Source: Pseudomonadota bacterium (lineage in GTDB: Bacteria > Desulfobacterota > Desulfovibrionia > Desulfovibrionales > Desulfovibrionaceae). From it: a stretch of 64,000 bases of DNA. Below are positions 8,464 through 19,500 of this stretch, one piece after another. The position numbers and the translations under genes were made by a program. The DNA lies in contig JAEZYD010000003.1 in assembly GCA_023419375.1 (NCBI GenBank), forward strand, positions 62,001 to 126,000. Reading direction: 5' to 3'. Below the pieces are notes generated by a model. That model ran no database searches. It had not been told where the DNA came from and saw nothing but the letters and a program-made list of their open reading frames with translations. The stretch's first letter is position 1. Each line of letters opens with the position of its first letter.

Positions 8464-9180
8464 CTAATCCGCTGGTTGCAGGGCGTGCGACATGTGGTCT
8501 GCCAGATCCTGCCAGTGATCCTGAACGTAAAAATGGCCGCCGCTGAAGGTGCGTACCGTGCATTGCGCGTTTGTCAGGGTTTGCCAGTGCAGGGCGTCAG
8601 CTTCGGTAACCAGATCATGGCTGCCAATGGTGGTGTGGATGGGCAAGGGCAGCGGGCTGTAGGGGGCGGGCTGCCAGCCTTCTATGGCCGTAAAATCAGC
8701 GCGGAGCACAGGTTCAAGGTAGTTTCTGAAATCCTGCGACTGCGCAATCTCGGGCGGGATGCCGCCCATGCGGGCCACGTAGTCCCACAGCGCGCCTTGG
8801 GGGAGCTGATCAACAGGGCATGAAATCCCGGTGCGCATCCGGCCTGGCGTGGTGGCGGACGAAATGAACAGGGCCGTGGGCAAGGGCAGTGTCGCATCGC
8901 AGGCAAAGCGCGCGCAAAGAAAGGCCAGCAGGCCGCCCATGCTGTGCCCGAACAGGGCATAAGGGCCAGTGTGGGCGGCGGAGCGGATCTGCTCCAGCAG
9001 GTCGCGCCCCATGCTTTCCATGCTGGTAAGCAGCCGCTCCCGGCAGCGGCGGCCTTTGCCTGGCAGTTCCAAAGGTCTTATGGTGATCCATGCCGGAAAA
9101 AATTCGTTGAACCTCGCATAAAAGGCGGTATTGCCCCCGGCATGGGGAATGCAAAAAAGTGTTGTAGCCGAGTGTTGCAT
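8464..9180 (-). CDS. type II thioesterase of the NRPS-PKS locus
   Basis: The protein has 238 residues with an alpha/beta-hydrolase fold. The nucleophile motif GHSMGG (Ser about residue 80) is followed by the acid in SHDLV and the base in SGGHFY. N-terminal FCIPHAGG and LELPGKGRR are typical of the GrsT/LgrE type II thioesterase group, which removes wrong or stalled acyl groups from carrier domains. The start is 9 bases after the aminomutase stop, and the transferase gene follows after 3 bases, so all three are one transcript. The megasynthase has its own integrated thioesterase, which supports an editing role for this one. Confidence 0.92.
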   Translation of the reverse strand: MQHSATTLFCIPHAGGNTAFYARFNEFFPAWITIRPLELPGKGRRCRERLLTSMESMGRDLLEQIRSAAHTGPYALFGHSMGGLLAFLCARFACDATLPLPTALFISSATTPGRMRTGISCPVDQLPQGALWDYVARMGGIPPEIAQSQDFRNYLEPVLRADFTAIEGWQPAPYSPLPLPIHTTIGSHDLVTEADALHWQTLTNAQCTVRTFSGGHFYVQDHWQDLADHMSHALQPAD

Positions 9181-9189
9181 GTGGTGCGC

Positions 9190-10326
9190 CTACAGTTCAA
9201 TCCATCCGGCATCGTCATCAAGTTTTTGAATGATGATGCGCGAGGCCTGTTCTTCGTGCCCGATGCGGGCATGCATCTGCTTGAGAACAATATTGCCCCC
9301 GCTGATACCGCAGATTTCCAGTTTGCCGATGTCGTGACCGATTATGTACTTGAAGCGCTTGCCATAGCCGCTGAGCTGCGCCTTGGCTTTATCCACAATG
9401 GCAATGCCCTGCTTGAGCGGCAGTTGAAAATGATGCCGCACCCGCGAAACAGGCATGCACTGGTACAGATAATACGGGTTCACCCCAATGGAAAGCAGAC
9501 GGTTCATCAGTTCGACAATGTCTTCCGCACTGTCGTTGACGCCGCGCAGCAGCACCGCCTGATTGTTGATGGTGGCCCCGCACAGGCGCAGCCTCTTGAT
9601 GGCCTCGGCCGAGGTGAGCGTGATCTCGCGCGCATGGTTGTAGTGCGTGGCAATGTACAGGGCCTTGCGTTCGGCAAAGGCGCGCAGGGCGTCCATGAGG
9701 GCGTCGTCAAAGATGCGCAGCGGGTAGGTGACCGGAATGCGCGTGCCGATGCGCACAAAATCCACGTGGTCGATCCCGGCCAGCCCCTCCAGCATTTTTT
9801 GCAGCACCGGGGTTGCCAGCGTCAGAGGATCGCCGCCGGAGAGTATGACGTTGTTGATCTTGGGATTGTCGGCAATGTATTGCAGCGCCCCGGCAAAGTT
9901 GCGCAGGGTCTGCTGGCTGGAGTGCCCCACAATACGGCGGCGAAAGCAGTGGCGGCAGTGCATGGCGCAGCATTCTGTTGTGACCAGCAGTGCAGTGCAG
10001 TCGTATTTATGCAGTACGCCATTGCCCTTGTCGTGCTTGTCGTCGCCGTAGGGGTCGGCGGTGGTCGCACCCATGGATCCGGCAACCACCAGTTCTTCCG
10101 CATCAGGAAAGCACATGCGGCGTATGGGATCGCTGGGATCGTTTTTATCTATAAGGCTCAGATAATAGCGGGGAATGTTGACCGGGTGCACCTTGGCGAC
10201 TTCACGAAGCGTTGCTTCCTCTTGTGGACTGAAGGTGGCGTATTGCTTCAACTGGTCAATGGTGACAACATTGTTGGCAAGTTCCTTTTTCCAGTCAAGG
10301 CATTTCCAGCAAGGTTCAGCGTCCAT
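9190..10326 (-). CDS. KamA-like radical SAM aminomutase
   Basis: The protein has 378 residues from ATG 10326, with a GAGG ribosome site 8 bases upstream. The radical SAM cysteines are C120, C124 and C127 (CAMHCRHC), followed by FRRR, and LSGGDPLTL is the usual SAM/PLP-family stretch. This class moves an alpha-amino group to the beta carbon using PLP and a 5'-deoxyadenosyl radical. The candidate PLP lysine is K335 in HDIGKLE. The two aspartates that hold the side-chain amine in clostridial lysine 2,3-aminomutase (D293 and D330, from memory) are not conserved: the first position is M291 and the second region has no aspartate at the aligned site. The substrate may thus not be lysine. It heads the operon divergent from the megasynthase genes. 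Confidence 0.85.
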   Translation of the reverse strand: MDAEPCWKCLDWKKELANNVVTIDQLKQYATFSPQEEATLREVAKVHPVNIPRYYLSLIDKNDPSDPIRRMCFPDAEELVVAGSMGATTADPYGDDKHDKGNGVLHKYDCTALLVTTECCAMHCRHCFRRRIVGHSSQQTLRNFAGALQYIADNPKINNVILSGGDPLTLATPVLQKMLEGLAGIDHVDFVRIGTRIPVTYPLRIFDDALMDALRAFAERKALYIATHYNHAREITLTSAEAIKRLRLCGATINNQAVLLRGVNDSAEDIVELMNRLLSIGVNPYYLYQCMPVSRVRHHFQLPLKQGIAIVDKAKAQLSGYGKRFKYIIGHDIGKLEICGISGGNIVLKQMHARIGHEEQASRIIIQKLDDDAGWIEL

Positions 10327-10452
10327 TATTCCGGCCTCTGTTTGCGGATGGATTTTATGTTGTACAGGTGTTTTGGGCGTACCCGAACAACCGGATACAG
10401 AGTTATTGTTGAGGAAATGCATTCAATATCCGGTTTGCGATCTGTTTGTGAA

Positions 10453-10481
10453 TTTACGGCAAAAACTGTCCAAAGTATATG
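10453..10481 (+). promoter_or_regulatory. possible sigma-70 type promoter of the megasynthase operon
   Basis: TTTACG and TATATG are separated by 17 bases, each matching the consensus at four of six positions, about 80 bases upstream of the ATG at 10564. The 237-base divergent region 10327-10563 is AT-rich compared with its neighbours and must hold promoters for both arms. I see no clear operator. The assignment is weak. Confidence 0.3.
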
Positions 10482-10563
10482 TAAAACTTGCTAATATACA
10501 GGCTGTGAGCTATTTTGCCCACCATGTTGCACCAAGCGCATTAAAGCCGCAGCGGGGGACGGA

Positions 10564-13500
10564 ATGGCAAAGATTGTGCCTTTAACCGGGTGTCAAAAAG
10601 AACTGTGGCTCTCGGCAAAAGCGGCGCTGTCCGACTATGCCGAAACCTCCATTCGCGGCTGTTATCACATTGATGCCCTGCTTGATCCCGATCTGTTGCG
10701 TCAGGCCATCAAGCGCACGCTGCATTTCACGCCTCTGCCCGCCGCCTCCCTGTGCCAGGATGAAGCCGAACCGTACTTTCTTGTGGGCGAACCGCAGGAA
10801 CCTGATTTCAGGGTTCTGGACGCCGCTGCGCAGCCGGACCCCGCCGCTGCTGCCGACCGCATGATCGACGAGTTTTTTGAAGAACCGGTCGAAAATCCCC
10901 TTATGCGCTACGCCCTTGTGATCACTGGCGAGGCAAGCTGCATTGTTGCCATGAAGTGCTCGCACGTGGTGCTGGACGGGCTGGCATTCTTTTTTCACAT
11001 AGCTGTTATTGCGGACGTTTACACAGCACTCGCGCGCGGAGAAACGCCAGACCTGGGCGAGCCGTGCTCCTGCGAAGAAGCCTACCTTGAAGATCAGGCG
11101 CACTGCGCCTCGCCGCGTTTTCAGAAAGACATGGCCTTTTGGTACGAGCACCTCTCCCGCCTGCCAGAAAAACGTTTGCTGCGCGCCCTGCCGGGGCGGC
11201 CCGATGTGCTTGGCGAGAGCCGTCATCAGAAATTTGTGCTGTCAGAAAAAGCCTCGCGCGAAACGTCTGCGCTCATCGCCGCCCACAAGGTCAGCCCTGC
11301 GGTATTTTTTACGGGCGTCTACGCACTCATAGTGTCGTTCATGACCGGAGAAAAGGACATTGTGGCTCTTGCCCCCGTGGCTTACGGGGAGCGCAAGGTG
11401 ATGCACCGGCGGCAGGGGGCCATGATGTCGCTGCCGCCCCTGCTGGTGAACGTGGCCGCGCACGATACGTTTGCCGGGCTGCTGGAGGCCGTCAGCGCGC
11501 AGAACGGCTCGTTTTACCGCCATGTGCGCACGCCTTACCAACTGGCTGCCCGCCAGCTTGAAGGCAAAAACTTTGCCTTTCTGGCAGATACCTTTGTCAA
11601 TTTTCTGCCCAATACGCCCCCCGGCACACCGGAATTCCCCATTGTTGAGGCAGAGCAGCGGCACAGCGTCAAGGAGCCGATCCTTTTCGGCATGCTGGTC
11701 ATGCAGGAGCTGCGCTCGGGCTGCTTTTCGCTCACGGTGCGCAACAGCCGCAACCACCTGAGCGACAGGGATGTGGAGCGTTTTGTCGCCCGCGTTGAGA
11801 GCGTAGTGGCCCAGCTTGCCGCTGGCATTGAGCCGCCGCAGCTTGATTATCTGCTGGATGAAGAAAAGCGGGAACTCGCGCAGTGGCGCAGCGGCCCTGC
11901 AAGGACGTACGATATCCGCTCTCTGCCAGAACTTTTTGACGCGGCTGCGGCTGCCTTTGCCGGGTGCGTTGCCGTCAGGGACGAATGGGGCAACGCTCTT
12001 TCGTACGCGCAAGTGCGCGAAAATTCCTTGCGGTGCGCCTCATGGCTGGCCGGGCAGGGCGTTACCCGGGGCGGCATTGTGGCTGTGGCGGCGCAGCGCA
12101 CGGCCAATCTGCCCGAAGTTGTGCTGGGCATCCAGCGGCTCGGCGCAATCTATCTGCCCATCGACCCCAAGGCCGCACCCGACCGCATGGCCTATATTGT
12201 GGAAGACGCCGGGGCAGGCATTACGCTTGATCTGGCCGATCTTGCCTACCGCCAATCCCCAATAACTCCCTTGCCGCAAGCGCCCCGGGCCGAGGATGGA
12301 GCCTACCTGATCTACACCTCCGGCTCCACGGGCAAGCCCAAGGGCGTGCTGGCCCCGCACGGCGGCTTTGCCAACATGATCCAGGGGCAGATCGAACTTT
12401 TTGGCGTGCAGGCCGATGACCATGTCTTGCAGTTTGCGCCGCCCATATTTGACGCCTCGCTGTCGGAAATGTTCATGGCCCTGCTGGCTGGGGCCGCCCT
12501 GTATCCGGTGAGCGACCAGTGCCGCAACGCGCCCTGGACGCTGCGGCAGTACATGATTGATAACGACGTCACCGTTGTCACCCTGCCGCCCTCGTACCTC
12601 AACCTCTTTGAGGGAGAGCCCTTCCCCGGTTTGCGTGTGCTCATAACGGCGGGCGAGCCGCCGGTGGCGGGCGATGCCCTGCACTATGCCAGGGGCCTGC
12701 GCTATTTCAACGCCTACGGGCCTACGGAAACCTGCGTCTGCGCGGCAATGAAGGAAGTTTCGCCTTTTGAGCCGCAACCTATCGGCGTGGGCAGCCCCAT
12801 CCCCAACGTGACGCTTTCCATCCGCAATGCCGAGGGGCGCGAGCTGCCCGCTGGCATGGCGGGCGAACTGTGGATAGGCGGGGCCAGCCTTGCCATCGGC
12901 TACCACAACAAGCCAGAAATGACGGAGCAGCGCTTTATCCACCTGCCGAAGGAAGGAAACGCCCGCTTTTACGCCTCCGGCGATATGGCCTTGTGGTCGG
13001 ACAAGGGCGAAATCCTTCTGCTGGGCCGCGCAGACGATCAGGTGAAAATACGCGGCAACCGGGTGGAGCTGGCCGAGGTGGCCTGCCTGCTTGAAGGCTG
13101 CGAAAGCGTCAGTCAGGCGGCGGTGCTGGCAGTCAAGGATGCGGGCGGTCAGGCCAGCCTTGCGGCTTTTTTTGTGCTGCGGCCCGGCGCATCCATAGAA
13201 GCGGTGGTTTCGTGGAGCAGAACGAGCCTGCCGCCCTACATGGTGCCTTCGGCCTGGCACGTGCTGGAAGCCATGCCCCTCGCCCCCACAGGCAAAATCG
13301 ACCGCAAGGCCTTGCAAAGCCTTGCACGGCGGGGCGAAGCGCAGGGCGGCAGTGGCCGTAAGGCCCATGCGGGGCTTCTGGAGATTTTTGAGCGCGTACT
13401 CGGCCGGGCCTATGATCCCGAAAAGAGCTTTTTTGCCCAGGGCGGCAACAGCCTTAACGCCATGTCGTTGCTGCATGCCATCCGCAAAACCTTTAACGTT

Positions 13501-13578
13501 GATATTTCCTTTCGCAGTTTTGTCAGCTGCGAAACGCTGTTTGATGTGGAAGCCCAGCTTGGGGGAGTCCGCGCGGCG
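10564..13578 (+). other. module 1: C1-A1-T1, predicted Tyr/Phe
   Basis: The protein starts with a condensation domain, which for a first module suggests that an acyl chain or an outside donor is attached to the first amino acid. In C1 the first histidine of the HHxxxDG motif is serine (SHVVLDG), but the catalytic second histidine (H134) is kept. The A1 pocket residues aligned to GrsA read DASTIAAVCK (last Lys K911), close to the aromatic codes for Phe (DAWTIAAICK) and Tyr (DASTVAAVCK), from memory. Prediction: Tyr or Phe, L-form, as no epimerase is attached. Confidence 0.8.
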
Positions 13579-16500
13579 TCGGCCCTCGCGGACATTGAAA
13601 GCGCGCCGCTCAGCACCGGGCAGTTCCGCATCTGGGCCTACCAGCAGGTGAACGAGGGCTCCATCGACTACAACATGCCCCTGCTGCTTGAACTGCGCGG
13701 CGACAGAACAGCGGATTTTCTGGAAGGTCTGCGCAGGGCTGCCAACGCGCAGGAGCTTTTCCACTGCACGGTGGCGGGCGATATAGACAATCCCCATTTT
13801 GCGCGGGGCAAGGGCGAGGTCTACCTGTGCAGCGTGGCCATTGCCGATGCGCGCGAAGCAGCGGTATTTTTTGACCAGCAGATCCACACGCCCTTTGACC
13901 TGCGTGTGGAGCCGCCAGTGCGCCTTGTGGCCGCTGTTTTGCCGCAGTGCGTTCAGGTGCTGGTGCTGGTGCACCATGTGGCGGGTGATGGCGAAACCCT
14001 TGAAATTCTGCTGCAAAATGCCTTGCGTTATTTGCGCGGCGAACCTCCCGTGCGTGGCCTGCTGGCTGTGCAGGAGGCTTTTTGCCGCAGGCAGGCCGCC
14101 TATGCATCGTCGCCCGCCTGCGCCGACGATGCGGCCTACTGGCAGGAGGTGCTTACGCCGCCAGTGCCCACGGTGAACCAGGCCGCAGGGGCCGCCAGCC
14201 GCAAGGGGGCCATGATCGGCGTTGACCTTGATGCGGAAACCGCGCAGGGATTTGAAATCCTGGCAAAAAATTCTGGCGCGAGCGTGCTGGCCTGCTTTGT
14301 GGCCTTGGCGGGGCGCACGCTCTGCCGCCGTTTTGAAAGAAATGAGCTGTTGCTGGGCGTGCCCATGGGCCTGCGCGAAACGCAGGACGAATTCTGCGCG
14401 GCCGGGTTCTACGTCAACACCGTCCCCCTGCGGGTGCGTCTTGACTGCCTTGAAGACAGCGCCGCCGTGGCCGATGCCGCCCGCCAGATGCGGCAGGCCA
14501 TTGAACACAGCCGTTACTGCACGGCGGATATTGTGCCCGAATTTTTGGCAACGCATGCGCATTTTGAGCCCGTGGGGGTTCCTGGGCTTGAACTGAACAG
14601 GCTGGAGCTGGAATTGCGCGCCAGCAAGCTCACAGCCAGTTTCACCCTCGTAACGGGCACGGCTTCGCGCATTGTGCTGGAGTACGACGCGGGTTGCATT
14701 GCCGATGCCCCGGCCCTGCTGGACGATCTGGCGCAGAGCATGCGCCGGGCCTGCGAAGGCCTTGCCCGCCGCAATCCCCGGCAGGTACTGGCCGATGCCT
14801 GGCGCGAGATTCTGCACCCCGGCAGCTCCCGCACAGCGCCGGAAGAAAGCGACTTTTTCCGCGATGGCGGCGATTCCATCAAGGCTATCCAGATAACGGG
14901 CATTCTGCGCCGCAGTGGCATAACCGCCTTGAGCGCGCCGGATTTTTTGCGCAAGCCCCGCTTCGCCGATCTCTGCACCCTGCTGGAAAGCGCCATCAGC
15001 GGCCCTTCGGCAGTTCAGCCGATGGACTACACTTCTGTTGCCCCTGGCGAGCAGGTTCCCCTGCTGCCATTTGCCCGCTATTTCATGGGTGCGCATCCCA
15101 GCCACTGGCAGCAGTTTTTCATGCTGCTGCCGCTGGAAATCCGCGCGGATGTGCCAACGGCAACCATTGAAGCATGGCTGCAAACCCTGCCGGAATATCA
15201 CGAATCCCTGCGTATGGCCTTTGCGCCGGATCATGCCGTGCTGCTGGCCGAACCGCAAAAAATAATCCTGCACTGCCGCGATTTCGCCGACACTGTGGAG
15301 CAGACAAACCTGCTGCGCGAGGCTGTGGGGGAGATTACGGCGGGCCTTGATGCGGCATGCGGCAAAACTCTGGGGGCCATGCTGGCCCGGCAGGGCGAGA
15401 GGCGCTTTTTGCTGCTGGTGGGGCATCACCTCGCGCTGGACGCGCTTTCGCTTGAAACCCTGCGTCAGGGCTTGCTCCATTATTGCCGTACAGGCAAAGC
15501 CCAGCGCGAAGCGCACGGCCTTGCTTTGCGCGCCCGCGAAGTTGAGCGGCTGTACGCTTGCGGGGTTTTTCCGTCTGCGGAGCAGCGCGCCTTGTGGAAG
15601 GAAGCCTGCGCCGAACCATGCGAACCCTTGCGCGCTCTTTTGCCCCAGAGCAGGGATAGGGGCAGGGACAGGGCCGCCAGCCGTGCGCGACTGTCTGCGC
15701 AGCTTGAGGGATTTCGGCTGGAATACAGCACCGATGCCAAGGCCGACCTGCTGTCCGCGCTTGCCTGCGCCCTGCACGCCCAGGGCCAGAAGGCGGCGGT
15801 GCGCGTAACGCTTGAGAGCCACGGGCGCGATGAACTTTTGCCGGGTTTTGACGCCAGCCGCAGCCTTGGCTGGTTTACGGCAGTCTGCCCCATGCCTCTT
15901 GAACCTGCCCTGAACTGCGCGCAGGCCCGCGAAGCCCTTGGCCCGTGGCTGGCGCAGCATTTCAGCCCGGAAAACTGCAATGCCTATGGGTATCTGCGGC
16001 AGGAAAATCCGGCTGCATTTGGCTATGCGGCCCAGATTGCCTTTAACTATCTGGGGCGCGTGACGGGCCAGCCGGATGAAGAAGCCTCCCTGATGCTCTC
16101 GGCTCTGGCACCGGGGCTTATCCCCGAGCTTGTCCACGCCGACATGGAGGCGGATGCCCCGCTGGAGCTTTCGGTTTTCTTTGACCAGCAAGGCATCCTG
16201 CACCTCGGGGCGTGGTTCAGCCCGCACTGCCTGCCGCAGGACTGGGTTTCCGGCTTGCTCCAGAGCTGGCTTGCCGCCCTGAAGACCCTGCCCGCCTATC
16301 TGCCGCAGCAGACCCTGGATGCCATTTTTGCCGCCTGCGGCTGCCGTGCGGACGATGTGGAGCGCATTGCGCAGCCGGATGCCGGGCATGCGCCCTTGCT
16401 GTATCAGTCTCTGCTTGCGCAGTCGGGGGTTTACACCCAGCAGGTGGAATTTCATTTTCGCGGCCCGGTGGATATTTTTGCGCTCATGAGCGCGTGGGAA

Positions 16501-19500
16501 TCGCTCACCGCGCGGCACGAAAGCCTGCGTTCGCTCTTTCCCATGCCGGTGGAGGGCGAGTTTTACCGCGTGGTCTTGCACAAGGGCCGCACCAGTCTTG
16601 AGTTTCACGATTTTTCCCACTTGCCGGAAGCCGAGGCCGAGGCTGAAGCCCAGGCCCTGTTGCGCGCGGAGCGGCAGCGCGGCTTTGACGTGCAGCGCGG
16701 CCCACTGCTGCGGGCGCGGTTTTTCCGCCGGGGTGCCGACCGCGTCGTCATGAGTTGGTGCTTCCACCATCTGCTTATGGATGGCTGGTGCATGGGCGTG
16801 CTGCTGCGGGAGCTTTTTGCCCTGGCCGGGGCCAAGGGCGGGCCGGAGAACAGCCGTTTGCCGGAGCCTTTCCCGCTGGAGGCCTATTCCCGCTGGCGCA
16901 CGCAGTTTGATGAACGTGCGGCGCGGGCTTACTGGGCCGGAGTGTTGCAGGATTTCAACGGGCCGACCGGTGTTGAGCTGGCCCAACCGGCTCCCCGCGC
17001 TACCGCCGCCGGGGAATTTGGCGAACCGCAGACAGTGGAACTGGAGCTGGACGCCGCCCGAAGCGCCAGCCTGCAAGAACTGGCAAAAACGGAGGCGGTG
17101 ACGCTCTCCGCCCTTGTTCAGGCGCTGTGGGCCATTGTGCTCGGCAATGCCAACAATGGTTGCCGCGATGTGGTCTTTGGCGTGGTCACTTCTGGTCGCC
17201 CGGCGGAACTGGCGGGTATTGAGTCCGCTGTGGGTTTGTTCATCCAGACCTTGCCGCTGCGGGCGCGCTGGACAGCCAGCGACTCGCTGGGCGCACTGCT
17301 GGCCCATGTGAAAGAGCAGAATCTGCAACAGATGCGCTATGGCTATGTGCCCCTGGCCGCAATGGGCAGAAACCTGCTCGACCACCTGATGGTCTTTGAA
17401 AATTATCCTGTGGATACGCGTTTTGATCATGACCGTGTTGAACTGCGCGACATGCGTGGTTTTGAAAAGTTGCCGTACGCCTTGGGCATTTCGGTTATTC
17501 CCGGCGTGAATCTGCGTTTCCGCTTTTTGTATGATCCAGAGCGTTTGCCCGAAGAGAGGGCGCTTGCACTGCACAACGGGCTGCATGCGGTTCTTGCGGC
17601 AGCGGCCTCCGGGGCCGGGCGCACCTGCGTTGCGCTGGAGGAGGCCGCGAATAACGCGGGCCTGGCCGCAGAAATGTTTGGAGCAGAGCAGGGCGGGGCA
17701 GAAAGTGCAGCCAAGGCGACTACAGACGCAGCCGCGCAAGCCCCGGCCCAGCAGGGGCCGGATGTGGACGCGCTGGCGGAAACCGTGCGCGCGGCCTATG
17801 CCGCCGTGCTTGGTTGCCCTGTGGATTCTGTGGATGCGGATTTTTTCCAGCTTGGCGGCCACAGCCTCATAGCCATGAGTTTGCTCTCGCAGTTGAGCAA
17901 AAGCCTTTCTGTGGCGGTGGGCATAGAAGATGTGATGGGCTATCCCAGCCCGCGCGCCCTTGCCGTTCACATTGGCAGCCTGGCAAAGGCGGATGTGATC
18001 ATTCCCCGCGTGGAGGGGCTTGCAGCCTACCCCTTGTCGCCAGCGCAGCAGCGCATCTGGTTTATGCAAAAGCTTCATGAGGGCGGTCAGGTCTATGTGA
18101 TCCCCTTTGCGGCGCGGCTGCGCGGCCCGGTGGATGCCGTGGCCCTGCAAAATGCCCTTACCCTGCTTGAAGAAAGGCACGATGCCCTGCGCCTGCGCGT
18201 GGCCCTGGATGCGCCGGAGCAAAGCCTTGCCCCTGCGGGCGGCCTGCGGCTTGAATGTTACGACACTCCCCTTACTGATGCCGCGTATCTGGGCATACGC
18301 CTGCCTCTGGGATCGGAAAGGCCCTTGGTGCGTGTGGCTCTGTTCCGGCAGGAGGACGGCAGCCACGCGCTGTTGTTCTGCTTCCATCACATTATTTTTG
18401 ACGGCTGGTCGGCAGAAGTTATCACCCGTGAACTCAACGAAGCCTACGGCGCCGTGCTGCAAGGCAGTGAGCCGCAATGGCGGCCCCTTGATCTGGATTT
18501 TGCGAGCTACGCCCTGTGGGAATCAGAGCGGGAGGCGGAAGGTCTTGAGCAGATATGCAGCGACTTCGCGCCGCTGCCGGAGCGCCTGCGCCTGCCGCTG
18601 GATTATCCTCGCCCGGCGGTGCAGCGCTTTGAAGGGGCCGTGCAGAGCTTTGATCTGGGGCTTGGGCGCAGTCACGCCCTCAAAGACTGGGCCTTGCGGG
18701 CCGGGGTGACGGTATTCCCCGTGCTGCTCGCGCTGGTGGATGCCTTTTTGCTCCGCCATACCGGGCAGGATGACATCATTGTGGGCTGCCCTGCGGCAAA
18801 CAGGGAGCATGAGCAGGTTCAGGGCGTTGTGGGCCTCTTTGTCAATACGCTGGCAGTGCGGGCACGCATGAATGCGCAGGGCGGCTTTGCCGAACTGGCA
18901 GGCACGGTGGATGCCGCGTTCCGAAAGTCATTGTCCGCGCAAGGCTGCCCCTTTGAAAAAGTTATCGAAGCCGTGGCGGTGGAGAGAAATGCCGCGCGCA
19001 ACCCGGTTTTTGACGTGTTTGCCGCGCTGGAAGATGCGAGCTGGAACAATTTTGGCCGCGCGCCCCTGTGCATGGAACCTCTGCCCCTGCCGCACCAGTG
19101 CAGCAAGTTTGACCTGAGTTTTTATTTCAAGGAGCGGGCAGACGGCGGCTATACGGTGGATGTGGAATACTGCACCGAGCTTTTCAGCCCGCAGACAGTC
19201 CGCCGCATGACCGAGCGCCTGCTGACCCTTGCGGACGCCGTGCTGGCTGACGATGCAAAGCCCCTGGCCGACCTGGATATCCTGCCAGCGCAGGAGCGCG
19301 CAGAACTCGCCAGCTTTAATGATACGGCGGAACCTCTGGATATCGCCGCCGACATGGACAGCCGTTTTCGCACTCAGGCTGCCCGCACCCCCCATGCCCC
19401 GGCAGTGCTGGACGCCGCGGGCGCGGCTGTTTCCTACGCGCAGTTCAACGCGCAGGTGGATGCCGTGTGCGCATGGCTGCAAGGGCAGGGAGTGGAGCGC

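Noticed and set aside
12040..18477. 2145-codon open frame on the minus strand inside the megasynthase gene
   Set aside because: It is a by-product of high GC at third positions of the plus-strand gene; the translation is rich in His, Arg and Gln with no domain, while the plus strand shows intact NRPS domains throughout.
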